Of a DNA stretch of 64,000 nucleotides, positions 11,089-20,631 are shown one piece after another. This DNA is from Ascochyta rabiei (lineage: Eukaryota; Ascomycota; Dothideomycetes; Pleosporales; Didymellaceae). The notes beneath the pieces were generated by a model. The model was not told the origin of the DNA. It ran no database searches and saw only the letters and a list, made by a program, of their open reading frames with translations. The number at the start of each line of letters is the position of its first letter. Position 1 is the first letter of the stretch. Made by a program: the position numbers and the translations under genes. The stretch is from assembly GCF_004011695.2 (NCBI RefSeq), contig NC_082407.1, forward strand, positions 1,860,001-1,924,000, written 5' to 3'.

Positions 11089-11390
11089 CTGATACTGAGT
11101 GCGATCATGGAGGTCGTGGCTTGCTATGTTTGTCACCCTGTTTTATTGGTTCGACCACCGCAATCGCGACTGCGCTGCGCAGGTTTACCTCTGAATACCG
11201 CTGATAGTTGCGATAGGCCAGCCGTCGCTTTAACTGTCATCCGAGCGGCAAGGTGGTGAATTGGTGGGTTGATTCTGGAAACGGATAGAACGTAAAACCT
11301 CGTTATCAGACATAGAAGAAAACTTACGCGATGCTGTGCAGTAAACAAGATGGTGAATTTTCTAACAAATGAAGAGAGCCTCAACCACCT
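11089..11390. other. Short intergenic stretch 3' of the factor-like gene
   Basis: This is the 3' flank of the gene ending at 11088. It separates that gene from the dehydrogenase relic on the other strand. I see nothing further in it. Confidence 0.4.
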
Positions 11391-11700
11391 CTATTGTCCG
11401 ACAGGCACCAACAACCTCCCTCCATCACTGGCGAGTTGACTTCCTGTTGCGAACTCAATTTTCATCAGATACCCCTACGCCTCGTCAATCTCCTCGGGCT
11501 GTCCAAACGAATCTGTCAAGCTGTTTTCCCGCCTGGATTTCGCAGACTCTTCTTCACCCACTCGATCCAACATCCCTTGCAACAGTTCCGACTGAATGGC
11601 TCCTGGAATAACAATGTTCGCGCGGATCAGCTTCAAATCAACAGTGAGTCCACGCACAAGGTCCTCGACCGATGCACCGATGGCGGCGACGAAAGTCCAT
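11391..11700 (-). pseudogene. Relic of a short-chain dehydrogenase/reductase, C-terminal part only
   Basis: Reading the minus strand from 11700, a frame encodes WTFVAAIGAS, then VRGLTVDLKLIRANIVIPGA, then FGQPEEIDEA. This is the typical end of a classical short-chain dehydrogenase: the helix carrying the catalytic region, the 'IRxNxVxPGA' strand and the 'GQPEEI' helix. The frame then meets TAG at 11475-11477. It continues after the stop as GYLMKIEFATGSQLASDGG, exactly the family's C-terminal 'TG..L.VDGG' segment, and ends at 11391. Just upstream, the same frame holds TAA and TAG codons. No Rossmann TGxxxGIG segment is found between here and CAP2. It is therefore a truncated, disabled copy, possibly RIP-affected or simply decayed. 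Confidence 0.72.
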
Positions 11701-12331
11701 CGCAGCTAGGGTTACAAGTGGGAGGTTCTTCAGCTAAGTTGACAGGCGTGGGTTCTCCCTGGTCTTGCGACATGCGTCCTTCTGACTTCTTCTTCGAGCA
11801 TTCGACCATCATCTGCGTGCAAGACTACAACTTCACGACGTCCGGGCACGAAGCGAGAGAGCGGTTCAGATTGTTCAGTTATGCCGTCATGTGTATGCAC
11901 AAACACTCATCCTTTGGCGTCAGTCTGGGAGCTTTCCAAATGCCTGGATCCTTTCCGAACGGCTCAATGTTCTGGCCCGAGAACGGAGAGACGCGGTAAA
12001 GAAAGTGGGGTTTGAGCAATGCATGGATGGTTATGCTATCGCATGGTCTTGCCATCTTCCTTCGCAGGCCCACGAGGCGTGGTGCTCCTGCGGCACTTGT
12101 TGTTGTTGAGATATCATTCCGCGCAAACCTGGGCCATTGCAGTAGTTCAGAAACGAACAGGTCCTCGAAGACACCCTGAAAAACGCGTCAAGTTGGGCAC
12201 GACATGCTTGCGGGAGAGCAGGCATAAGTACGTGGGCTACTATATCGGTTCAAAAGCAGAGACACAGTGGAAGATGAGAACCGTCCGGGGTACACGTATT
12301 ATAGTCGATAATGCAGTACAAAGTCAACCTC
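11701..12331. other. Intergenic stretch between the dehydrogenase relic and CAP2
   Basis: This should hold the N-terminal half of the dehydrogenase if that gene were intact, but I find no Rossmann motif in any minus-strand frame. A minus-strand frame around 11900-11725 is open but matches nothing I know. The plus-strand frame that runs across the relic is probably a shadow. Confidence 0.4.
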
Positions 12332-13281
12332 TTATCTGCCCATGCTGTTGATCATCTCCCTCTGTGTCGCCCGGTCCTTGTTCGTCTGGCTCAGCGGCGG
12401 GAGACTCCTCAAGTCGCCTACAACGTCCTTCGCCTTGCCAAAATACACTTCCTGCAGCAGGTTGCGCATCTTCAGCTCCATATCCTCGACCATCTTGCCA
12501 ATGTTTGCAACGTGTGATGTGTCGTCCTCGACAGCCATGTCAGCCTCCACTTGGCGAACCATGTTACCAGACAGGTCCAGACCGCCGAGCGCTTCGGAGT
12601 CGGTGCCGAGGGAAAGGATGACAGTCGAGGTCAGCTTGTAATGGGCGGTACGGGCGCGGTCTTGTGCGTCGAAAACGTGGATACTGTCCCAGCTGCCGGA
12701 GCTCCGTTGTGTGGGGTTGACGGCTACACATGTCAGCACAAGTCCTCGCAATAGATATGGTGTGCATACCCTTCTTCAGCAGCACGCAGCCTGCGAAGCC
12801 ATCATCCATGTCCCAGAGGTAGACACTCGATATGCCGCCCTCGAAGTACCTGCCCTGTCAGCCTATGCCTCGGATAACCAGCGCGTGGTGTGAACGTACA
12901 GCTCCCGGTATACGTCAAACGCCTCGTTCGCCTTGACCTCCATCTTCCTGATCCTCTCGCTCGGCGTCACACCCTCGTCAATCGGCGGCTCGAACTCATT
13001 GCTCCACGGACTCCTCCAGCTGTCCCCGTCACGGTTGTAGTCGCAGCACAGGAAATCGCGCTTCGTCTTGGAGCACTTCTTGACGGTGAGCGGGATGTCG
13101 ACAGATTCGAGGAGGTCTTCTTCGAGCGCAGGGTTCAGGCTGATGATATGGTCGACGTTCTTCTTGACGTCCTTTGGGTTGAGGCGCCGGAGGAGGTCGC
13201 TGGTTGGTATTAGTTGTGTTTGGGATAGGTGAGGCAGGCGGCAAAACTGCCTTACAGAGCGCTATCTATGGGGTCGGCCAT
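12332..13281 (-). CDS. CAP2: F-actin capping protein subunit beta (4 exons, 265 aa)
   Basis: The capping-protein alpha/beta heterodimer binds barbed ends of actin filaments and controls filament growth in cortical patches. The minus-strand exons are 13281-13256 (26 nt), 13199-12900, 12849-12770 and 12723-12332, with introns of 56, 50 and 46 nt. The N-terminus [18 protein letters not shown] matches the family start. Diagnostic stretches follow: [49 protein letters not shown], then [12 protein letters not shown]. The C-terminus [13 protein letters not shown] is the region expected to contribute to barbed-end binding. All three junctions restore the family sequence without frame loss. I see no defects, and the length is close to the usual 265-290 aa. 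Confidence 0.95.
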
Positions 13282-14301
13282 CTTGTGGAGAGGTATTTTA
13301 TCGAGGAAGGCGGTTTGGAGAGGCGATCTGGGGACAATGGCTCGGGTGAGCGCTGCGGGTGCTGCGTTGTGGTTGGTAGTGGCGGGAGCTCGCCCGAGCC
13401 CCTCCAGGGTTTCGGAGGTGCGCGAGTCAGGCTCGCAGTCGCCCATTGTGGTTTCGCGTCAGATGGAGGTTGACCTCACCTCTTCCAATCTCAACACGAA
13501 TATCCGTGATCGATGTGCATGAACTTGCTGATATGCGAGGGGGTGCAATGGATGTGGGAAGCTTTTCTCGTATGGTCTCCGTGCGTTTGCAACGCTCTTG
13601 CCTTCCATGGTTGCTGCTTGTTACTTTCACTTAGGCTGCACTGGCACCGCAAGCTCAATTCCTAACATTGCGACACGCTACATTGGCTACAAGCTTCCTG
13701 CTTTATGGGATTCCTGAAGCATCTGATAAATACCTAAACTCTTACCCTGACACCATTTTGGTGTCGCTCATTCGTAAAACTAGATATCACGGTAGGCACC
13801 TGAGCGCCGTGTTGCATGGCGAGCAATTCTCCCTGCATACCAGTATGTAAGACCAACAGGAGAAGTAATAATGTCTACTTGGGTTTGCTATCACCTTGCT
13901 CAATCAAGATGCATGAATGCACGTGGTGGAGGCAGGCTTGGCCACTGACCCACTCAGTACACGGGTGCCAACATTATACTGTTTGTCATATCCTCATTCC
14001 ATGCTAGCCTCATTATATCTCGCCAGATGGATGCGCTATAGGACAACATCTAGGCTTCTCAGGTGCGCGGAGATCAAGTGAAGCTAGTTCCAGCGGTGGC
14101 ATTTCCTTGCACTCACCTTCACCCTCTGTCCATCATCAGCATCACCGCGCTAGTCTACCCCTGCATGCATAAATACCGCTCGTGTCCCTCCGCTCCTCTT
14201 CAGCACGCTCAAGATCTTCTTGCTATCGGCGGCTGCTTCAACTCATTACCAAGTCTTCGTACGATCCTTCTTACTCAAACTTCATTCTAACACCAACAAC
14301 C
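13282..14301. other. Divergent promoter region between CAP2 and the Lys-rich protein gene
   Basis: About 1 kb lies between divergent genes. A small perfect palindrome GACACCA-TTT-TGGTGTC lies at 13749-13765. A TATA-like ATAAATA at 14170 precedes the plus-strand gene by about 130 nt. I found no coding content. Confidence 0.4.
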
Positions 14302-14933
14302 ATGTCCGACACCATCAAGTCCCCCGCTTCTGGCGCTTCCGGAGAAGCTCCCAAATTCACCGAGCGCGATCTTCAGCTTCTCAGCTGGGCAATGCAGTCG
14401 CTCAAGTCCGGTCCGCCTGAGGTATCATCTCCCACTTCTCCTACCTTTCACAGCACAGCACTGACCTATCTAGATCGACAACGACAAGCTCGCAGCCTTC
14501 GCCGGCATGTCCAACCCCCGCTCCGCCGGCAACGCCTGGTCGAACCTCAAGAAGAAGCTGATGACTTCGGGCGACAGCCCACCACCCACCCCCAAGAAAG
14601 CCGCTGCTTCACGCAAAAAGGCCGTCAAGGACGACGCCGGTGAAGACGGCGAGGCTACTCCCAAGAAGGCGCTGCGCAAGCGCGCCAACAAGGAGCCGGA
14701 GGATAGCGATGCTTCGCCCAAGAAGAAGGGTCGCCCTGCTAAGCCCAAGCCCAAGCCCAAGCAGGAGCCTAAGGAGGAGACTTGTAAGCGAGCATACCGA
14801 GAAGTACAAACTGACCAATACTCACTACTCTGTAGCTGAGGTCAAGGCCGAGACCGACTCTGCGGAGGAGCTCAAGCCGGAGGGCGACGCTGCCCTGGCC
14901 GAGGCTGAGGCCGAGCAGGAAGAGGAGGTTTAG
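14302..14933 (+). CDS. Small Lys/Glu-rich chromatin-like protein (3 exons, 175 aa)
   Basis: The exons are 14302-14421, 14474-14783 and 14836-14933; both introns are 52 nt. Residues about 15-65 form a short folded module (FTERDLQLLSWAMQSLKSGP, then KLAAFAGMSNPRSAGNAW) that recurs in small filamentous-fungal proteins and has a helix-turn-helix look. The rest is a highly basic Pro/Lys tail with repeated SPKK/TPKK-type motifs (TPKKA twice, SPKKK) and an AT-hook-like KKKGRPAKPK. An acidic Ala/Glu C-terminus follows. SPKK repeats are typical of linker histones and minor-groove binders, so a nuclear DNA-associated role is likely, though no named family is certain. A probable intron in its 3' UTR is described separately. 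Confidence 0.8.
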
Positions 14934-15509
14934 ATTTCTTATCATCTTGAGGTGAGTGGCACGACATCCCAACACCTAACGTGATGCTGACTGGCGGCAC
15001 AGACACATTTCGACGCGCACTATCATTTCTCACGATTTGGTTGTCACAATACGCTGGACTGTGACATCTTCTTATCTCCTCATCGTACCCCAGAATCGGT
15101 CGGGCCCGGTTGTTCTGCTCATCTGACATCCAGGGTGGCGTTTTGGCGGGGTCCGTATCTTTCAAGAGTGATGGGAGTATCGGCATGCAGCAAGTGACTT
15201 GCATCGGCGCAGTGCAGAATTCTTCAAAGGATCAATGGCTTGTCACATCGTCTTGCGACGTACTGCAGTAACACAGGCTTTTTCTTCTCGTCATGGTAGC
15301 TTGCAATTGATCGAAGCTTCAAAATAACACGGCAAACTTTTAGTGATGATACATGTACATTAGTAGGCGCAAACTACTCCTCTGGTAGACCGGATGCTTG
15401 TGAAATAACTATATCTGTAATGTTTGCCGTCTTCGCTGAGAAATGCAATTTGCTGCAAGAGGAAACACGCGGCGGCTGTTAGTCGAAGCCTCCGCAGCCG
15501 GTTAGAATA
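14934..15509. other. 3' flank between convergent genes, with a probable 3'-UTR intron
   Basis: A canonical intron candidate lies at 14952-15002: donor GTGAGT, branch GCTGAC, acceptor GGCACAG, 51 nt. It starts 18 nt after the TAG of the Lys-rich protein gene, inside its 3' UTR. The remainder to 15509 shows no coding content. Confidence 0.45.
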
Positions 15510-18500
15510 CTAATAAACTTGAGTAGTATGACCCAACGTCGGCTTCCTTGCTCGTGATGGCCCATTCTCTTCAGGTTTTGGCGCCCATCTGACGTCTTCG
15601 GTTCCATACCTGGGGGCATAGTGTACTCTATAAGGGTTATAGTCGCTTTGGTCTTCGGCGGCCTCTTCACGCCTATATTCGGAATCCGAACCCTCTCCAT
15701 ACATCCGCGAAGCCCGGCGACGCTCCTCCCGAACGGGCGATATGTCGCGAGACGAACGACCTGGCGTATTCGTCCTAGACGAATGGAGTTCTGGTCGATT
15801 GGCACCCATGAGGGGAACACCGAGTGGTGAAGGTGAGCGGTGGCGGTTTCTTTCGGGTTCACGGAGAACAGTGCGATGAAGTGGCGTTTGACTCGACCTC
15901 GCGCTGTTATCGGTTCTGCTGTGCGCAAGAGACGCTTTGTTTTTGCGAGACTGCACTTTCTTTCGCTTTGTTTTACCGTCGTTTGAGCTATGTGAGTCTC
16001 TGGTCTTCCTGGACGGAGTTGGTCGGACTATGGGATAATCTTCCCGTTCTGAATTGGTGTCGGGGTGGAAGGACATTGCACCACGTCGGCCTGAAGGATG
16101 GAGATAGTTCAAGTCATTCTTACGTGATGATGCGAAGCTGTAGTAGGATTTGGGTTTTGTGGCGGGGCGACTTATGCTATCAATGCCGGATTGTGGCGTC
16201 GAATTGATTGGGTAGCCGTTGTAATTGGGACTAGTATTGGTCTCGTTTCGAGGAGCTGAAGGGTGAGGATAACTCTTCGCTTCTTGGTGAGATCCTCCCG
16301 CCTCTGGTCCGGGAACCGTGGGCATGGTGGCGGAGCGACTCAGACCAGGGAACCGTGGTGGCGACCGTTCGGAGCGGCGGCGGCGATTTTTCGATGACGA
16401 CTGGGCCTGGAAGCGCTGAGTTGTGGAAGGAATGCGAATTTCGGCCGGTGATGCGGTTGAGTGCTTGAAGGTAGGCAGCCTTGGTTCGTTCCAGTCGACG
16501 ACCTCGGGAATACCACCACGGTCTCTGTGCTCCTTGGGAAGGGCGTATCTACGGACTTGCTCTGCTCGCACTTCTGGGTGTCTCGGCGAGCGGCTGGGCT
16601 CGTAGTACTCCCGTGATGAAGTCCTCACGGGTGGTAGGCGAATTTGACGCTCGGCTTCAGCGCGAGACTTGTGCAGGTAGCGCATAGCTCCACTTTTCCT
16701 CTCTTCGTCTGGTTGCGAAGCGGACCCCCATACTGCTTCTTTTTCCCATCTCAATGGATGATAGAGCCCGCGATATGTCGGTGCCGGATCTGCTGCGGGC
16801 GAGGGGTGTACAACTGCTTCGTCCCAATCCGACGATGAGTCTCCCGAGCTGCGATGACTGTCTCGAGACTTTTCGACATTCTTTCCCAAAGATTCCTGGG
16901 CCACATGATCTTGTCCCCGATCTTCATCTCTCTTGGGCTTGGAATATTTAGCCCGCCATAGTTCAGATTCTCCCAGGACTTCCTCTACGTCTCGTTGTGC
17001 GAGGAAGGCGCGTCGAAGTTCCCTGCGCTTATGGGCTTCTTCCAAAAGATCATCTCGAATGTCCAATCTCCCTCGCGGCTTTACGTTCGATCCTGTGGCA
17101 AAAAAAACCCACTGGTTCGAAGGTTTCTTCTCATCGCCGTTGCCTTCTGGTGCAGAAAGTGGCGGCACTGCTGAATCAATATGTACATCGTTGAGCTCAC
17201 GTGTGAGTGATAACTCCTCCTCTTCCACGCAGGGTTGGAAGGCAGGTTCTCGTTGATATTTGCCAGGGGTTGTAAATGTCTCCAATTGATTGGTCAAAAG
17301 CCTCTGTTCTGTTTCTAGCCGGGAACTTAGTCCGAGTGGAGTCCCATGTCTTGCTTTGCCCTGATTTTCCTTCAAAGACTTTTCGTGAGATAGGACTGAC
17401 TTGTCCGGCGTTGTTGAAACTGAGGGAACTTGTACTTTGGCTGTAGACTGCTCAGATTGATCTGTTGGCATATCGGAGCTGTGGGTGTGGACAGCCGCAG
17501 TCTCTTCCTTGCCGGATGCGCGCTTCTCGTGTATTCTCCTAGACAATGGTCGGCTGGACGGCTGAACTATGAGGTCTGCAGGAGCTTCGTCAGCCGATGA
17601 TAGCACGCTTTCTTCTGAATCATCTTCGTCTAAACAGCATCGCCCCACAAATGCAAATATTGCGGTCGGATCGTTGCTGTGTTCATAAATGCGCTCTCCC
17701 AGAGTGCGTGCAGTCCAACGAGTGCCTCGATCGTGCCGTAGCGTGTTTGAGATCCATGCCGCAGGAACTTTGTCCACAGGAAGACCCGGTAAAGACTTTA
17801 TGTGCTCAATCCAGGATTCAACACTGAGAAGATTGGCGCAGTAGGAGGACTTTTTGTTCCCAGTGTTGATCATGTGATCGTGCAAAGCTTTTACGTTTCC
17901 ACTATTCAACACTGTCCACATCTCCAGGAAGACGCAGCCCAACGACCAGATGTCGGCGGACTCATTGCGAGCAGAACTTTCTGCAACCTCAGGAGCACCA
18001 TAACGCGGCGTCTGCCATGCCGGCCCTATGGTAGTATTACGACTGTGCTCGTTCCAATCTAATGCAAGGCCAAAATCGGTCAAGAAGATTTCTTCGCTCT
18101 TCACCAGTATGTTCTGAGGCTTGATGTCCTTGTGGCGGATATGGCTATCGTGTAAGAAGCCGAGCGCAGATGTGAGGCATCCAAAAAAAGTACGCAGAAA
18201 TGATCTTTGGCCATTGTCCAAACTGCGAGCAAGATAGTCGTGCAAGTTGCAGTCTGCCACTGGGCTTGTAATGATACCAACATATTTCGGATCTGTATAA
18301 CTGCCGATGAAATCGACAACGTGTCGATGTCTGGATAACCTTTTAAGGCTGGAAAGTTCCTTTTCGAACGCCTGGAGGACTTCCTTGTTCTTTTTGAATG
18401 TCCTTCCTCTGGGAAGTAGCTTTCGTGCATATTCCTTGTAGGTGACGGTACTTAAAACTCGATCAACGGAGCCGAAGCCACCCTGACCCAGCTCGCCAGT

Positions 18501-18896
18501 TTTCTTGAAGGGAATCTCTGACGCGTCATGGAAATGACTATGTCTCGTGTGTTCCTGTTCGAGGCTTATAGCCTTGATGTTGAAGACCAGCTGTTGAGTA
18601 TCGAGGAAGACCGATCGCGCAGACTGGGGTTGAAAAGAGGACGGTAGACTCTTCTGGGAGAACGGGAACCAAATGTCTGTAATTCCTTCGTTCACAAAGC
18701 AATCAATAGCTTTTAAGTGTTTGATAATTTTGAGAACGCTGTATATCCTTGGTATTCGACTCCAAGACACACTCGAAGCTCGTACAAGGACTTGTGCGAT
18801 CTCCCTGATGTCAGCCTCACGAAGAGGCTTTTGCTCTATCTGGGTCTGGGTCGGGAACCATGCCTGCATAAGTCCTTCACAATCGACGGTAGCCAT
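15510..18896 (-). CDS. Large fungal serine/threonine protein kinase with a long disordered tail (1128 aa)
   Basis: This is a single exon. Residues 1-125 are a helical N-terminal region of the sort seen in a filamentous-fungal kinase group. The kinase domain follows at about 130-420: glycine loop GELGQGGFGSV (135-144), ATP-anchoring Lys159 in EYARKLLP, catalytic loop HIRHKDIKPQN (252-262) with Asp257, metal-binding DFG at 274-276, APE at 301-303, and SADIWSLGCVFLEMW. All residues needed for catalysis are present, but the HRD motif reads HKD. After residue 450 the protein is Ser/Arg/Pro-rich, with many RS and SP sites and no domain I can name. The substrate is unknown. I chose the first ATG; the N-terminal module begins immediately after it. 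Confidence 0.88.
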   Translation of the reverse strand: MATVDCEGLMQAWFPTQTQIEQKPLREADIREIAQVLVRASSVSWSRIPRIYSVLKIIKHLKAIDCFVNEGITDIWFPFSQKSLPSSFQPQSARSVFLDTQQLVFNIKAISLEQEHTRHSHFHDASEIPFKKTGELGQGGFGSVDRVLSTVTYKEYARKLLPRGRTFKKNKEVLQAFEKELSSLKRLSRHRHVVDFIGSYTDPKYVGIITSPVADCNLHDYLARSLDNGQRSFLRTFFGCLTSALGFLHDSHIRHKDIKPQNILVKSEEIFLTDFGLALDWNEHSRNTTIGPAWQTPRYGAPEVAESSARNESADIWSLGCVFLEMWTVLNSGNVKALHDHMINTGNKKSSYCANLLSVESWIEHIKSLPGLPVDKVPAAWISNTLRHDRGTRWTARTLGERIYEHSNDPTAIFAFVGRCCLDEDDSEESVLSSADEAPADLIVQPSSRPLSRRIHEKRASGKEETAAVHTHSSDMPTDQSEQSTAKVQVPSVSTTPDKSVLSHEKSLKENQGKARHGTPLGLSSRLETEQRLLTNQLETFTTPGKYQREPAFQPCVEEEELSLTRELNDVHIDSAVPPLSAPEGNGDEKKPSNQWVFFATGSNVKPRGRLDIRDDLLEEAHKRRELRRAFLAQRDVEEVLGESELWRAKYSKPKRDEDRGQDHVAQESLGKNVEKSRDSHRSSGDSSSDWDEAVVHPSPAADPAPTYRGLYHPLRWEKEAVWGSASQPDEERKSGAMRYLHKSRAEAERQIRLPPVRTSSREYYEPSRSPRHPEVRAEQVRRYALPKEHRDRGGIPEVVDWNEPRLPTFKHSTASPAEIRIPSTTQRFQAQSSSKNRRRRSERSPPRFPGLSRSATMPTVPGPEAGGSHQEAKSYPHPSAPRNETNTSPNYNGYPINSTPQSGIDSISRPATKPKSYYSFASSRKNDLNYLHPSGRRGAMSFHPDTNSEREDYPIVRPTPSRKTRDSHSSNDGKTKRKKVQSRKNKASLAHSRTDNSARSSQTPLHRTVLREPERNRHRSPSPLGVPLMGANRPELHSSRTNTPGRSSRDISPVREERRRASRMYGEGSDSEYRREEAAEDQSDYNPYRVHYAPRYGTEDVRWAPKPEENGPSRARKPTLGHTTQVY

Positions 18897-19293
18897 GGAG
18901 TGCTACAGGAAGCTCGCAGGGTCGTGGTTGGGTGGCGCATATAGTGGTGCGGGCGGACATCTGCTTATTGGCTCAGTCCGATACTAGGACTTGGGTTGCG
19001 TGAACGCGAGTCAACCAGATCGTGCAGACATAGTGTCAGTAGTGGTCGACGTATGGCAAAGTGGTGAGGCTCAGCGTGAGTGTCGTGCGGGGTTTGATGC
19101 GCAGTTGAGCGAGAGTAACTAAGCTCAGCCTGATCGAGGTCGCTTGCGCCTCAGCTTCCGGCCCCCATGCACTGACGGCTCACCTGCAGGAGGCTGCCCT
19201 GCCGCTTCCGTTCTGTATCTCAAATAAATGCACCAAAAACAAAGCTTTCAACCTAGGTTAAAAAACGTTATTAGAACGAGATTGAAATCGGCT
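18897..19293. other. Intergenic stretch between two minus-strand genes
   Basis: This is the promoter side of the kinase gene and the 3' side of the coiled-coil gene. I see no coding content, RNA gene or repeat. Confidence 0.4.
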
Positions 19294-20631
19294 CTATACG
19301 GCAGCAAGCACTTTGCTTTGAAGTGAGCAGAGATCCACAATAGTGCTGATGCTGCCAATCTCCTGGCGACCAGTTTGCAAGTATTCTTTCACAGACTTGT
19401 CTGTTGCGATTTCTGCCTCTGTCGCGACCTTGCCCCAGGCGCTGGCATCCTTTGCCCCAGCTGGGAGCAGATGACTCTCGCCTGACAATCGCAGCAGCGC
19501 TTCTGATAGTTCTTGGTCTGAAACAGCAAGCTGGCTTTGAAGAAACACGGCCTGTTGGAGTAACGAGCGTTCGTTCTGTGCAAAGCGAGCGAGGAAAGGT
19601 AGATGAGGTAACAACTTTGTGATAGGCGTTACGAGTTCTGTACCCTTGTAAACTTTAGGCAATTCTTTTGTCATATCATCAGATTTGATCTTGCCGTTCT
19701 CGGGTTGTGGCTCGTTTAGGCTGTAGTAAGACTCGATCAGCTGTACTCGAGCCAAGGTGTATTGATCATAAGAAGCGCGAATGCGAGCTTCAGCTGATGA
19801 AAGGTCGAGAGAAGTGTGTTCTTGGGCTGAACTTTTGATAGGAGATGCATCCTCAAGGAATACCGAGTCCTCCTCCATTTTGGCTAATTCGCCTTGTATC
19901 CACTCGATGATCTCTTCTCGCGCTCTTTCCAGGGCGTGTACCTGCCTATGAAGTCCAGATTGATCTCGATCTACACTGTGGGCTTGCTTCCGGGTGATCT
20001 CTGCTCGATCCATGCGGGCCCTTGCTTCAAGCACTTCTTGCTTCAGTTTGAATGTCGAGCTCTGATCGTCCTGAGGCTGTGCGATCTGAACCAGTCTCTC
20101 CGCTGGAAGGTCTGGCTGCTCTCCAATTGCTTCTTGGACATGATCTCTTGGGTCGTGGGAGTGAATGAACGGCTTTGCATTTAGCAGCTTTTCCAGAGAC
20201 TCTTGTACTATGTTGAGCTCTGCTAGCTTTCGACGCTGTCGGAGCAAGTTGATGTAGTCATATGTAGACTCATTGTTGTGCCTTGTCAGTGGAAGTGTAG
20301 GGTTCTCGTCAACGTGGCGGGTCTGGAGATCTTCCAGCGATGCTTGAAGCTCACGATGCCGTGCTTCGGCTTGACTATTCGCTCGCAGGACGCGAAGGAA
20401 GGCTATGCGTGAATCTTTCAGACCGGGTGGGTTTGTATTGGTAGCTGAAATGCTTTGAGGGCATGCGTGGTTCACGTGCTGATTCTGGGTCGCATGTTTC
20501 ACTGGCCTAAGACTGGCAGTAAGGTATCGCGAGATTGTGCGTCTGATCTTCAGCGTGTCGTCGCGGGAGTTGATGTACGACGAGAGTGCCTGGTCGACCC
20601 CAGGTATTGGGCATGCTGTTTCGGCTGGCAT
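19294..20631 (-). CDS. Coiled-coil protein of unknown function (445 aa)
   Basis: This is a single uninterrupted frame. I do not recognise a named family. The sequence is dominated by predicted helices with heptad-like spacing, for example in the stretches AEARHRELQASLEDLQTRH (about 92-110), around 125-150, 195-250 and 355-400, with a Gln/Glu/Leu-rich composition and no membrane segment or signal peptide. The N-terminal 60 residues look like a separate small helical element (SYINSRDDTLKIRRTISRYL). Such proteins are often structural parts of the spindle or kinetochore, or trafficking tethers, but nothing here decides between them. Upstream of the ATG the transcript would carry a CAA/ACA-rich leader (20640-20690), a low-structure sequence. 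Confidence 0.75.
   Translation of the reverse strand: MPAETACPIPGVDQALSSYINSRDDTLKIRRTISRYLTASLRPVKHATQNQHVNHACPQSISATNTNPPGLKDSRIAFLRVLRANSQAEARHRELQASLEDLQTRHVDENPTLPLTRHNNESTYDYINLLRQRRKLAELNIVQESLEKLLNAKPFIHSHDPRDHVQEAIGEQPDLPAERLVQIAQPQDDQSSTFKLKQEVLEARARMDRAEITRKQAHSVDRDQSGLHRQVHALERAREEIIEWIQGELAKMEEDSVFLEDASPIKSSAQEHTSLDLSSAEARIRASYDQYTLARVQLIESYYSLNEPQPENGKIKSDDMTKELPKVYKGTELVTPITKLLPHLPFLARFAQNERSLLQQAVFLQSQLAVSDQELSEALLRLSGESHLLPAGAKDASAWGKVATEAEIATDKSVKEYLQTGRQEIGSISTIVDLCSLQSKVLAAV

Noticed and set aside
11394..11999. Plus-strand frame of 201 codons
   Set aside because: It overlaps the dehydrogenase relic on the other strand, has no domain and is of chance composition; the minus-strand family match explains the sequence better.
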